Assembly: GCF_019236475.1 (NCBI RefSeq)
Contig: NZ_JAFAIX010000004.1
Location: 372,001 to 436,000, forward strand
Reading direction: 5' to 3'
From: Chitinophaga sp.
Lineage (GTDB): Bacteria; Bacteroidota; Bacteroidia; Chitinophagales; Chitinophagaceae
Length of the DNA stretch: 64,000 nt
The notes under the pieces are model-generated. The model did no database searches, had not been told where the DNA came from, and saw only the letters and a list, made by a program, of their open reading frames with translations. Positions within the stretch are counted from its first letter, which is position 1. Each line of letters starts with the position of its first letter. This document shows positions 9,755-20,100 of this stretch, one piece after another. The position numbers were made by a program, and so were the translations under genes.

Positions 9755-11194
9755 ATGAAAAATATACAAACCAGCAAACGTTCATTCATCCTGAAAACCC
9801 GTTGGTGGTGGATGATAAATTGCCTTGTATGGATAATGGTATTTCCTTCCTGCCGGAAATTTGTGACAGTGGAGAATCCTCCGGACATCCTGACCAGTGA
9901 TAAGATATTTACCAGCGACAAATCCGCAACAGCGGCCATGCTCTCTGTTTATATAGATATGATGAATGACCAGTATGGCAGTAATGGTTCTTTTGTCTGT
10001 TTTACGATGTCTTCATTAGCTGGTATGTCTGCCGATGAAATGACCTGGACGCAGAACAATACCACTGCGCCATATTACCAGCAATTTTCCGATCATGCCC
10101 TTACACCTGATAATAGGTACGTTGGTGCTTTCTGGTCGGATGGGTACCAATATATTTACCGCGCCAATGCCATCATGGAAGGCCTCAGTAGGGCAACAGG
10201 TATGACTGATAGTACAAAAGCCCAATTAGGAGGAGAAGCACGGTTTATGAGGGCTTTTTGTTACTTCTACTTGGTGAATCTCTTCGGGGATGTCCCCTTG
10301 GTATTAAATACGGACTATAAATCAAATATGAACCGACCAAGAACGCCGGCAGCTACTGTTTGGAATCAGATCATCACGGATTTGAAAGAGGCTGAAACGA
10401 TGTTGTCGGAGAAATACCCAACCGCTGAAAAGCTGCGTCCTAACCGTTATACCGCTAGTGCATTACTGGCGAGAGCATACCTGTATAATAAACGTTGGGC
10501 AGAAGCAGAGACTGAAGCCAGTGCTATCATCAATTCCGGCATCTATGGCACGGTACTCCCTACGCCAGCGCTGGCATTTAAAAAAGAAAGTACAGAAGCG
10601 ATCTGGCAGTTACAGCCGGTGTATGCTAATGCCAATACACCAGAAGGAGGGCAGTTTCTTACTGCTGCTAATACCCGGCCTAACTATGAATTGTCGCAAC
10701 AGTTACTGAATGCTTTCGAACCTGGCGACAATCGCAAAACTGCCTGGATTGGATTCAGCAGCAGCGCTAATCCATCCTGGGCCTATCCTGCTAAGTACAA
10801 GGCTGGCGCTGGCCCGCTCACGGAATATTATATCGTATTCCGACTGGCGGAACAATACCTGATAAGAGCAGAAGCAAGGGCGCAACAAGGTGGTAAAACG
10901 GATTTGGCACAAGCAGATCTAAATGTAGTTCGTAGTCGCGCGGGCTTGCCCAATACCACCGCAGCCGATGGCGCATCCCTATTGCAAGCGGTAGAAAAGG
11001 AACGTCAAACTGAGTTTTTCGCCGAGTGGGGACATCGTTGGCTAGATCTGAAAAGAACCAATCGTGCCGCTGCCGTATTACAACCCTTTTCACCTCCAGG
11101 CGCCTGGAAACCAGGATCAGTACTGTATCCTATTCCCGACCTGGAAATTAAGGCAAATCCAACGCTCACACAAAATGACGCTTACAATAACTAA
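9755..11194 (+). CDS. SusD/RagB-family nutrient-binding outer-membrane lipoprotein
   Basis: This is a 479-residue SusD-family lipoprotein. It has an unusually long basic and Trp-rich N-region before the lipobox (VFPSC, lipidated Cys at about residue 33). The tetratricopeptide-like helical SusD core includes the motif GGEARFMRAFCYFYLVNLFGD as two overlapping parts and a C-terminal TEFFAEWGHRWLDLKRT segment typical of the family. SusD proteins cap the SusC barrel and bind substrate. It is 24 bases downstream of susC and 30 bases upstream of a thioredoxin-like gene, so all are probably one transcript. Confidence 0.95.
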   Translation: MKNIQTSKRSFILKTRWWWMINCLVWIMVFPSCRKFVTVENPPDILTSDKIFTSDKSATAAMLSVYIDMMNDQYGSNGSFVCFTMSSLAGMSADEMTWTQNNTTAPYYQQFSDHALTPDNRYVGAFWSDGYQYIYRANAIMEGLSRATGMTDSTKAQLGGEARFMRAFCYFYLVNLFGDVPLVLNTDYKSNMNRPRTPAATVWNQIITDLKEAETMLSEKYPTAEKLRPNRYTASALLARAYLYNKRWAEAETEASAIINSGIYGTVLPTPALAFKKESTEAIWQLQPVYANANTPEGGQFLTAANTRPNYELSQQLLNAFEPGDNRKTAWIGFSSSANPSWAYPAKYKAGAGPLTEYYIVFRLAEQYLIRAEARAQQGGKTDLAQADLNVVRSRAGLPNTTAADGASLLQAVEKERQTEFFAEWGHRWLDLKRTNRAAAVLQPFSPPGAWKPGSVLYPIPDLEIKANPTLTQNDAYNN

Positions 11195-11224
11195 CAAAAA
11201 TTACTCGTCTAAATTACTCGACAA

Positions 11225-12343
11225 ATGAAAAAAATAATATTTTCCTCCCTATTGCTCTTGCCAATGGTGATGATGGCACAGGATACTACTTTCACGATTA
11301 AAGGTAGCATTAGAAAACTCAATTCGCCTGCAAAAGCTTACCTGTCTTATCGCAATGCAAATGGTCCGGTGCTGGACTCTGTCCTGATGAAGAAAGGGCG
11401 GTTTACTTTCAAAGGTGCCGTTACAGATCCTGTAATGGCCATAATTTCCATAGACCATGCTGGAGACGGCTCTCAGAAAGGAATGGATGCTATCACCTGC
11501 TATATTGAACGCGGTAGCTTTGAATTGATGGCCAATGACTCCATAAAAAATGCGGTGATTAAAAATTCTCCTATCAATGATGCCTATCATGCTTACCAAC
11601 AACATTTTGCTTCTATTGATCCGGTGATGAAAAGTCTGGATGCCCGATGGGCACGCGCTACGGATGAAGAGAAAAAAGGTACCGCTCTGCGCGATAGCCT
11701 GATGGGAGTGGCTGCTCCGCTCTTTGAGGAGAAGAAAAAACTGCAGCTTGATTTTGTAAAAGCACATCCGGAAAGTTTCTTCAGCCTGCAAGCCTTAAGA
11801 GATTATGCCGGCAATAGTATTGATTATGCTACTATTCTGCCGCTTTTTAATAGCTTATCTGCCGCTACTAAAAGCACCAAAGCAGGAGTTGATTTTTCCA
11901 AACGATTGGACATCGCCAAGCTTACTGCTGTAGGAGCCAAGGCGCCAGGATTTACACAAAATGATGTTGCTGGTCATCCAGTAAGTTTGTCGGACTTTAA
12001 TGGCAAATACGTACTGATTGACTTCTGGGCATCTTGGTGTGGCCCTTGCAGGGGTGAAAATCCTAATGTGGTAAAAGTGTATCAGCAGTATAAAGACAAA
12101 GGATTTACTGTTTTAGGTATTTCATTGGACCAGAATAAAGAGGCTTGGCAGAAAGCCATCGAAGCGGATAAACTCACTTGGACGCATGTATCTGATCTCA
12201 AATACTGGAAAAATGAAGTGGCCCTGCAATATGGTATCAGAAGCATTCCCGCCAATCTGCTATTGGATAAAGAGGGTAAAATCATCGCGAAGGACCTGAG
12301 GGGAGAAGCATTAGAGAAAAAGCTGGCAGAATTACTGCCTTAA
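11225..12343 (+). CDS. Periplasmic TlpA-like thioredoxin-fold protein with DUF4369-like N-terminus
   Basis: This 372-residue exported protein has a signal peptide (residues 1-19, ending VMMAQ), an N-terminal beta-rich domain of the DUF4369 kind (about 22-120), a helical linker, and a C-terminal AhpC/TSA-Redoxin domain (about 235-372). The redox motif is WASWCGPC with cysteines at 272 and 275. Such proteins reduce periplasmic disulfides or act as peroxiredoxin-like reductases. It lies 30 bases after susD and ends the operon, and thioredoxin-like genes are common companions of SusCD systems. Its role there is not established. A related protein lies on the minus strand at 61460-62575. Confidence 0.9.
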   Translation: MKKIIFSSLLLLPMVMMAQDTTFTIKGSIRKLNSPAKAYLSYRNANGPVLDSVLMKKGRFTFKGAVTDPVMAIISIDHAGDGSQKGMDAITCYIERGSFELMANDSIKNAVIKNSPINDAYHAYQQHFASIDPVMKSLDARWARATDEEKKGTALRDSLMGVAAPLFEEKKKLQLDFVKAHPESFFSLQALRDYAGNSIDYATILPLFNSLSAATKSTKAGVDFSKRLDIAKLTAVGAKAPGFTQNDVAGHPVSLSDFNGKYVLIDFWASWCGPCRGENPNVVKVYQQYKDKGFTVLGISLDQNKEAWQKAIEADKLTWTHVSDLKYWKNEVALQYGIRSIPANLLLDKEGKIIAKDLRGEALEKKLAELLP

Positions 12344-12441
12344 TATTATAATACTATTCGCTCCCATCTGTCGTCCCCGCCTATCGGTAAGGACAATGAA
12401 AAAGATCAAAGTACGAAGTGGTTGTAATCTCTTTCCTCTCT

Positions 12442-12520
12442 GTCGTCCCTGCCCATCGGGCAGGGACGACAAAAAATAAAAAACGGGCAATGACGTCGCA
12501 GACGTCATTGCCCGTTTTTT
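12442..12520. repeat. Double-hairpin intergenic element, copy A
   Basis: The first hairpin is GTCGTCCCTGCCC (12442-12454), loop ATC, GGGCAGGGACGAC (12458-12470), a perfect 13-bp stem. An A-rich linker follows. The second hairpin is a perfect 20-bp stem (12478-12497 with 12501-12520) around the loop GCA. Its inner part is GACGTC on both sides, its outer part is specific to this site, and its ends are an A run and a T run, so it should terminate transcription in both directions. A degenerate copy of hairpin 1 lies at about 12369-12394. The element sits between the thioredoxin gene and the GH95-like gene. The rest of the 287-base gap (12344-12630) shows nothing else recognisable. Confidence 0.85.
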
Positions 12521-12630
12521 TATACAACCCCATTAAGTATAAATAGCATATAATTATGTCAATATCCTTGTAGTAAAATACTGGGTACTCCCCGAAATTT
12601 AGGGTTTCCGTTTTCCTTAATAAATTCCAC

Positions 12631-14883
12631 ATGATAATATCATTTAGATGGCTTAATACGCTCCGCTTCATCTGTTGTTTAACCTTATGCTGTTCGATAC
12701 ATTTAGAACTGAGCGCGCAGGATATAGCGGAGCGGGTTATCAGTCGGCATACATCAGTATTTAACACTGTTCCCGCAAAAACGCCTAATAATACCGCTGT
12801 AGACGGCCCATTGCTAGGAAACGGTTCCGCCGCCGCCGCGCTGGGAGGGCCTCCAGATCGATTGTCTTTTTACCTGGCAAGAAATGATTTTTGGCGCTTG
12901 AAGTCGGCGTTTGATGAATCCTATCCAGCGCCACTTGGCAGCCTGGTAATTCAGATCCCTGCATTGAAATCCGCTACCTATCATGTGGAACAAGATCTTT
13001 ATAATGCGATCACCACAGGGGATTTTAGGAAGGGGGATACGTCATTGCAAATGGTGGCCTGGGTAGCTGCACAGCAAGATTGGTTAACGATTACATTAAA
13101 GAATACCGGACATACTACTCTGACTGGCGAAATCGCATTGTTCCCACCAGAAAAAGGAGACCATCCATTTGCAGATAGTCTTACAAAAGGCGTGGCCCCA
13201 GGAGGTATACAATGGTTGAAACGTGGGTTTTACAAGGACGTAGATATAAAAACCAATGCAGGAGCTGCTTTTCGTATAACCGGAAGCGTTTCCGGGAAGA
13301 TTACCCTACAGCCCGGCGAATCCAGAACAATTATTTGTGCCACTACATCCGGATTCAAAGGAAGTAATGCCACAGACCAAATGATAAAGGCACTACGCCA
13401 GGCGAACCAAGCAACGATCAGCACTGTCGAAAAAGCCCATAAAGATTGGTGGCATCGCTTTTGGCATCAAAGCTATGTATCCATCCCTGACGATGTAATT
13501 GAAGCGCAATATTACAGATCACAGTACACCATGGCCGCCTGTAGCCGCGATCCTAAATTTCCACCCGGAATATTTGGAACCTGGATCACGCATGAAATTC
13601 CCGCCTGGAATGGGGATTATCACCTAAACTATAATTACATCGCTCCATTTTATGCCCTCTATTCCAGCAACCATCTCCAACAAGCAACGCCTTATGAAGC
13701 GCCGCTGCTGGATTTCATGGCCAGAGGAAAATATTATTCAACTCGCATTACCGGTATTGCAGACGGTATATTATATCCCGTAGGAATCGGTCCATGCGGT
13801 ATGGAAACCACGCGGAAAAACGGTATCATGGAACGGCAGCATCCCGGTTATATCTCTGACGGACAAGTAGAAGATGCCGGTCTTTTCTTCGGACAGAAAA
13901 GTAATGCGGCCTACGGTGTTACCAATTTGTCTTTTGCATTCTACACTACCTACGACCCAGCATTCACCAAAAGGGTATATCCCTACGTGAAGGCAGTGGC
14001 GGAATTTTGGCGAAATTACCTACAACTGGAAAACGGTAGATATATCATAAAAAATGATGCTATCCATGAAGGAACGATCGGCACCGTGAATCCTATCCTC
14101 TCTTTGGGATTGGTGAGAATGGTATTCACAACAGCAACGGATATGGCGAAATTCCTGGGGAAAGACAGCCAATTACAAGAACAATGGTTATCCATGCGAG
14201 ATAAAATGGCGGACTATCCGGAACAAATCATGAACGGTAGAAAGGTGTTCCGATATACGTCTGAAGGTACTGCCTGGTGGGGGGATAATACCCTCGGCAT
14301 TCAGCATATTTATCCCGCCGGCCAAATTGGACTCGATAGTGATACTGCCTTACTTCATACCGCCTTTAATACTATTGATGTTATGAAGCGCTGGCGCGAT
14401 TTTAATGGGTCCAATAGCTTTTTCCCTGCTGCGATACGCATCGGCTATCCGGCAGATACTATCTGGAAAGAGCTCCAGGCGTATAGTAAACATACTTATC
14501 CGAATGGCTTCCAGCTCAATAACCCACATGGGATTGAAAATTGTAGCACCGTCCCGAATACGGTGAATGAAATGCTTTGCATGTCCAATGGAAAAGGGCT
14601 GCGCGTTTTCGCTGGCTGGCCAGAAAATAAAGATGCACAATTTGAAAACTTGCGAGCGAATGGCGCCTTCCTAGTATCGGCTGCTAAAAAGGACCGTCAA
14701 GTTATTTATGTGCGGGTGAAAAGTGAAAAAGGGAGACCATTGCAACTGCATAATCCATGGCCTGGCGTGGAGGTGGAAATTCACTCAAATAAGCGTGATA
14801 CAAGGAAAGCAGCAGGAGAATGGCTAAGTATGCAGACTTTGGCTGGGGAGACGCTGGTACTCCAACCAGTTCCGTCACATTAA
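12631..14883 (+). CDS. GH95-like (alpha/alpha)6-barrel glycoside hydrolase, secreted
   Basis: This 750-residue protein has a signal peptide (about 1-30, ending LELSAQ). The N-terminal beta-sandwich carries PLLGNGSAAAALGGPPDRL, comparable to the LGNGRLGAMVFGG start of GH95 alpha-L-fucosidases. The helical barrel has DYHLNYNY (N333 and N335), matching in pattern the HLNINLQMNYW signature whose two Asn residues act in GH95 catalysis. E480 (AIHEG) is a candidate acid. The C-terminal part has GIENCSTVPNTVNEML, matching the GH95 FQIDGNFGGTAGIAEML region, but with Glu (E636) where GH95 has the catalytic-site Asp. The likely role is cleavage of alpha-linked fucose or galactose from glycans. The family call rests on motif layout only. 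It stands alone between two SusCD sets, and the GH29 and GH97 enzymes downstream would act on similar material. Confidence 0.68.
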   Translation: MIISFRWLNTLRFICCLTLCCSIHLELSAQDIAERVISRHTSVFNTVPAKTPNNTAVDGPLLGNGSAAAALGGPPDRLSFYLARNDFWRLKSAFDESYPAPLGSLVIQIPALKSATYHVEQDLYNAITTGDFRKGDTSLQMVAWVAAQQDWLTITLKNTGHTTLTGEIALFPPEKGDHPFADSLTKGVAPGGIQWLKRGFYKDVDIKTNAGAAFRITGSVSGKITLQPGESRTIICATTSGFKGSNATDQMIKALRQANQATISTVEKAHKDWWHRFWHQSYVSIPDDVIEAQYYRSQYTMAACSRDPKFPPGIFGTWITHEIPAWNGDYHLNYNYIAPFYALYSSNHLQQATPYEAPLLDFMARGKYYSTRITGIADGILYPVGIGPCGMETTRKNGIMERQHPGYISDGQVEDAGLFFGQKSNAAYGVTNLSFAFYTTYDPAFTKRVYPYVKAVAEFWRNYLQLENGRYIIKNDAIHEGTIGTVNPILSLGLVRMVFTTATDMAKFLGKDSQLQEQWLSMRDKMADYPEQIMNGRKVFRYTSEGTAWWGDNTLGIQHIYPAGQIGLDSDTALLHTAFNTIDVMKRWRDFNGSNSFFPAAIRIGYPADTIWKELQAYSKHTYPNGFQLNNPHGIENCSTVPNTVNEMLCMSNGKGLRVFAGWPENKDAQFENLRANGAFLVSAAKKDRQVIYVRVKSEKGRPLQLHNPWPGVEVEIHSNKRDTRKAAGEWLSMQTLAGETLVLQPVPSH

Positions 14884-15077
14884 TCGCCGCAGAAGGAACA
14901 ACAGTAAAGGTGAAAAATGAGGAAGTAATGGGTAAGCTACTGGAAGTAATTGCTAAAATAATCCAATAACTTTAGTGCTTATGCTAGTACGAAATCGTGC
15001 CTGGGATATATCATCCCATCGACCATAATATATGTCCTGACACCTTTGCTGATATTTCCAAAATAAGTAATCAATTG

Positions 15078-15668
15078 ATGGCAACTGTCCAAAATGAAAA
15101 AGAGTTATTAAAAGGACTAGCCAGTGGCGATGAAAGCGCTTTCCGGGAAATTTATTTCCTGTATAGCCATCGGCTGTATGGCAATTTGCTAAAGTTGGTA
15201 AAATCTGAAACCATCGCACAGGAAATCCTGCAGGAGGTCTTTATTAAAATTTGGGAGCATCGTGCAGGCATAGATATAGAAAAATCTTTTCGTTCTTACC
15301 TTTTTCGCATCGCGGAAAATATGGTGTGCAATTTTTACACCAAGGCCGGGCGTCATCAGGCATTATTAAAGAAGCTGGCCAATCACCAAGATGGGGCCTA
15401 TGCGCATATTGAAGAGGCCATCGTTTCCCGCGAAGAATCCGTATTCCTGGTGCGGGCACTGGCTGCACTGCCGGTGCAACGCCGACAGGTATTTGAGTTG
15501 TGTAAGATGGAAGGGAAAAGTTATAATGAAGTCAGTCTCTTATTGGGTATTTCCGTTTCCACCATCAGTGACCATATTGTAAAGGCCAACCGTTTTCTAA
15601 GAGAATATGCCCTTAAACACAAGGAACTCCTCATCATTCTGGCACTGGTATTGCCCCTGGCCCGTTAA
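15078..15668 (+). CDS. FecI-like ECF RNA polymerase sigma factor
   Basis: This is a third ECF sigma factor, 197 residues from the ATG at 15078. The frame is open to a GTG at 14997, but those 27 residues lack family character, and the ATG start matches the length of the other two sigma factors. Region 2 has ETIAQEILQEVFIKIWEH and region 4 has QRRQVFELCKMEGKSYNEV followed by VSTISDHIVKANRFLRE. The C-terminus is hydrophobic (LLIILALVLPLAR). It is followed 100 bases later by fecR and then susC-susD-GH97-GH29, the operon it presumably activates. The outward-pointing motif CGTGTCTCC recurs in the gap after it (15675-15683). Confidence 0.9.
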   Translation: MATVQNEKELLKGLASGDESAFREIYFLYSHRLYGNLLKLVKSETIAQEILQEVFIKIWEHRAGIDIEKSFRSYLFRIAENMVCNFYTKAGRHQALLKKLANHQDGAYAHIEEAIVSREESVFLVRALAALPVQRRQVFELCKMEGKSYNEVSLLLGISVSTISDHIVKANRFLREYALKHKELLIILALVLPLAR

Positions 15669-15768
15669 GGCATCCGTGTCTCCCTAACAACTGAAAATTT
15701 TTTTAAAAAATCTTTGCACCCGAGCAGAGGATATTTTTTGTTGGGTTGTAATAGCTATAAACAACAAC

Positions 15769-16950
15769 TTGTTACCAGAAGATAAAGTAAAAGCACTTTT
15801 TATTCGTTTTCTAAATAATGACTGTACCGAAGAGGAAACAGCCATGTTGATGCGGGAATTTGCAGGAGAGCAAAACGGAGATATTTTAAAAAGCCTCGTG
15901 CGCGCACGTTTGGAGCATATGGAGGGAGAAGAAGATCATTCTGCGGCGGTAGAAGCGGTTTATGAACGGATTACACAACATATACACCAGGAGTCATCCT
16001 CGCCAGCGCCTCGCTATTTGCTATGGCGAAGGATAGCGGTAGCCGCATCCATAGGTTTACTCTTGGGACCAGGAAGCCTATGGTTCTTACATCGACAAAA
16101 AACGTCGCACCCAATAGTGGCGATTAAACAATCTACAACGGATTTTAGCCCTGGTAGGGAAAAAGCAGTGCTAACCCTCGCCGATGGCAGTACCATCGCA
16201 TTAGACAGTGCGGGCGTTGGATTACTGGCCCAACAAGGAAATACCAGTGTTACTAGTTTGAAAAACGGCCAATTGATCTATGCAGCCGCAGGGAAACAAC
16301 AAGAAGTCCTCTTTAACAATATCGCTACGCCCAAAGGTGGTAGCTTCCAGGTGACCCTCTCTGATGGTACCAAAGTATGGCTGAATGCCGCTTCGGCGAT
16401 ACGTTTTCCTACGGTGTTTACCGGACAGCAAAGAGAAGTAGAAGTGAAAGGGGAGGTGTATTTCGAAGTAGCGCAACATGCCTCCATGCCATTTATGGTA
16501 AAGAGCGGAAATGCGATGGTGAAAGTATTAGGCACGCAATTCAATGTGAATGCTTACCCGGATGAAACGGAAATGAAAATAACCTTGTTGGCAGGAAAGG
16601 TGGCTGTCTCCACCACTGCTGATCAACCAACGCATATACTAACTCCTGGCCAACAAGCGGAAATTAAACCAGACAACAATAATATTTATATAAAAGAAGG
16701 AGTGGATTTGGGAGACATCATGGCCTGGAAAGACAACCTGTTCTCTTTTAACAATGCAGATATCAAGACCATCATGCGGCAACTGAGCCGCTGGTATAAT
16801 ATAGAGGTTGAATATGAAGGCACCCCGCCATCACGCGAATTTTCAGGAAAAATCAGCCGAAATACAAATGCTTCCAATGTCATTAGCATATTGGAACAGA
16901 GTAATATCCATTTCCGGATGGGAGATGGAAAGATTGTAGTCACTCCTTAA
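15769..16950 (+). CDS. FecR-family anti-sigma factor
   Basis: This 393-residue protein has an N-terminal sigma-binding part, a transmembrane helix (about 87-106), a periplasmic FecR domain (about 185-285, with GTKVWLNAASAIRFP and GEVYFEVAQHA) and a DUF4974 domain (about 325-393, with FSFNNADIKTIMRQLSRWYN). The start is TTG at 15769: no ATG occurs in frame before residue 26, and the N-terminus from TTG aligns in length with the other two FecR proteins. It sits between sigma factor and susC, so it should relay substrate sensing by the SusC at 17138. Its core resembles FecR at 4935-6131 more than that at 2200-3381. Confidence 0.92.
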   Translation: MLPEDKVKALFIRFLNNDCTEEETAMLMREFAGEQNGDILKSLVRARLEHMEGEEDHSAAVEAVYERITQHIHQESSSPAPRYLLWRRIAVAASIGLLLGPGSLWFLHRQKTSHPIVAIKQSTTDFSPGREKAVLTLADGSTIALDSAGVGLLAQQGNTSVTSLKNGQLIYAAAGKQQEVLFNNIATPKGGSFQVTLSDGTKVWLNAASAIRFPTVFTGQQREVEVKGEVYFEVAQHASMPFMVKSGNAMVKVLGTQFNVNAYPDETEMKITLLAGKVAVSTTADQPTHILTPGQQAEIKPDNNNIYIKEGVDLGDIMAWKDNLFSFNNADIKTIMRQLSRWYNIEVEYEGTPPSREFSGKISRNTNASNVISILEQSNIHFRMGDGKIVVTP

Positions 16951-17137
16951 TCACCCACTAAAAACCAAAACATGAAAATTTAGTAACCAAAATCTCAACA
17001 GGTCAGCTACAATGAAAAACCGGATTCCGTTGGTCCCGGAACCCGGCAAAATGTTGGGCTGATGTTCCACAGCAATCAGATACTGTTTATTCTCTTACCC
17101 AAACCTCATCCCGGGGGTAACCGGGATATGCAAATAT

Positions 17138-20100
17138 ATGCATTTAACGGCTTGGGGCAACCGTTCCCACAACATGCGGGAACGGAATGTCCTTTATAAA
17201 ATTTCACGTGTAATGAAACTGGCAATCCTGTTGTTGACCATTGGCGCGTTGCAAGTAAGCGCAAATGGGTTTTCACAGAGTGTAACGCTTGTAGAACACA
17301 ATGCACGCCTGGAAAATGTGTTTCGAAAAATGGAACAACAAACAGGCTATTATTTCTGGTATGAAGGAAAAGCACTTCGAGGAACAAAAAAAGTAGATCT
17401 CAATCTGCAAAATGTTCCTTTGAAACAGGCGCTGGATCAATGTCTGGCGAGCCAACCCTTTTCCTATGTCATTATCGACAAAACAATTGTTATCAAAGAC
17501 AAAAAAGAAATAGGGCAAGAAAGGGTGGTGGAGACGCACGTCGCCATGGATATTACCGGCACTGTAGTAGATGAATCAGGTAACCCGCTGTTCGGCGCTT
17601 CTGTGGGCCTGAAAGGTACTACACTGGGCGCACGCACAGATAGCGCCGGCCGATTCTCTATCCATGCACCCACCGATAACGGCATCCTAGTGGTGTCCTA
17701 TGTGGGCATGACGGTCCAAGAGGTCCCTGTTTCCGGTAGCAATAGTAACATGAGAATTGTAATGAAGAAGCTGGTGGCCGCCTTGCAGGAAGTAGTAGCC
17801 GTAGGATACGGTACCCAGAAAAGACAGGCGATCACCGGATCTGTAGCTACGGCTAATTTAAAACGCTATGAGCAAGTACCGGTGAATAACGTCATTGAAA
17901 TGGTAAAAGGCGTTATTCCTGGTCTGAATGTGGGCGGCATTAATAAAGCTGGTGACGTAGCTTCGTTTTCCATCCGAGGAACTAACTCCAAAAATGCCGG
18001 CAATGATCCGCTGATTGTATTGGATGGGGCCATTTTCAGAGGTTCATTAAGCGATATCGCACCAGCAGATATTGAAAGCTTTACCGTCCTCAAAGACGCT
18101 AGCGCTGCTGCTGTTTACGGTTCCCGCTCTGCCAACGGCGTCATTTTGATATCCACCAAAAAAGGGAGTGGTATTAACGGTAAACCCAAATTCACTGTCA
18201 ACGCCAGCTACGGCTACACGAATGAGTTGAAACCATTACATGTATACGATGCTCCCGGCTATCTGCAACGCGTACTGGATTACAGAGTAGCGAATGGTTT
18301 ACCTGCTGATCCGAATAATATGGCTACTTACCTGCAACCCATTGAAGCCACTAATTACAACGCTACGCCAGATCATCAGGCTACCTTGAAAGACCCTTAC
18401 AGCCTATTCCGTCAAGCCGGACAGTCGATGAATGTTACGGCCAGTGTATCCAACCGTACAGATAAAACGGATTACTACATCTCCGGTAATATCATCAAGC
18501 AAAAAGGGGTGATTGTAAATGACCTGTATAATCACTATTCTTTGAGGGTGCGGGTTGGAACAGATTTGACGAAATGGTTCAACTTAGGGATCAATGCCTA
18601 CTATAGTCTGAAAGACTACCCCGGCGCCACTATCTACGGATTGAGCGGTGGCGGCAGTTCCAGCAGCCCTTATCAGTTCAGTCCTTATGCAACCCTGAAA
18701 GGCCCAGATGGTAGTTATCTCCAGTTTCCACAAACGACGACTTCCTTTAACAGTCCTTACTGGCAAATTCCTAATCAAATATATAACCGCCAGAATAGCC
18801 TGAATGGTATACTCACAGCGGTGATCAAAGCGCCTTGGGTACAGGGCCTGTCCTATAATTTAACGACTGCCATTACCCAAAACTGGAATGAAAACGGTTC
18901 CTTCTACGGGCTACAAACTGTTAACGGCCTGCCGAAGAATGGTACGGGAGACGTGAACTATAACAGGAATACCAACATCTTAGTAGATCAGTTGATAAAA
19001 TATAACCGCACTTTCGGCGACCATAGCATCGATGCTACCTTGCTGTATTCCATGGAAGACTATCGCGTATTTCTGCAGAGTTCCCATGGTGAAAATTTCA
19101 ATGACCCTTCTTTGGGCATCTATGGCTTAAGCAAAGCCCAAACGCAAACAGTGAACACCGGTGGTACCCAAACTGCTGCTATTGGTGAAATGGGCCGATT
19201 GACGTATAGTTATAAAGAGAAATATGCTATTACAGGTACGGTTCGCCGAGATGGTTTCTCTGCTTTCAGTGAAAACCATAAGTATGGGGTATTCTCCTCT
19301 GTGGGCGCCAATTGGCAGTTATCAAAAGAACGATTCATGAACAGCTTGACGTTCCTGGATAACTTGGCGTTAAGGGCTTCTTATGGTACCAATGGTAACC
19401 AGTCTATTTCTCCATATGGTACACTGGCGAGAATGGGCAACTCCAAATATTTCTATAACGGTAGTACATTCGTAGTAACGCAATCCGTGAGCTCCCTTGG
19501 TAATAGCGACTTAAAATGGGAGTATACCAAAGGCGTAAACCTGGGAGTGGACTTTGCTGTCCTCCATAACCGCCTCACTGGCCAGATTGACTGGTACAGC
19601 AAGAAAACACATAACCTCATATTCCCGCTGACTATACCTTCCACCTCCGGGTTCGGACAAATCAACACCAACCTGGGAAGTATAGGCAATAAAGGTATTG
19701 AAATCAGCCTGACCTCGGAGAATGTCCGCACGCCTAACTTTGGCTGGATGTCGAACGTAGCTTTTGCACGTAACTGGAATAAACTGATTACGGCCTACGG
19801 CCCCGATCCGAAAACAGGCATAGAGGCAGACAGGCCCTCAGATGGTTTGTTTATCGGTAAACCACTTGGTACCATTTACGGATATAAGGTCATCGGCATG
19901 TGGCAACAGGCAGATAAAGATAATGGCACCATCATGGCCGGCATGGCGCCAGGCACCTATAAATTACTGGATGTAAACCATGATGGCAAAATTACCTCCG
20001 ATAGTGACCGGGTATTTTTAGGAAATTCAAGAGTAAGATTCACTTGGAGCTTCACGAATACCTTCCGCTATAAGGATTTCTCACTGATGGTGTACGTGTA

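Noticed and set aside
11249..11791. 180-codon minus-strand frame
   Set aside because: Antisense of the thioredoxin-like gene, no family features.
14997..15077. GTG start extending the third sigma factor by 27 residues
   Set aside because: The extension has no family character; ATG at 15078 matches the other sigma factors.
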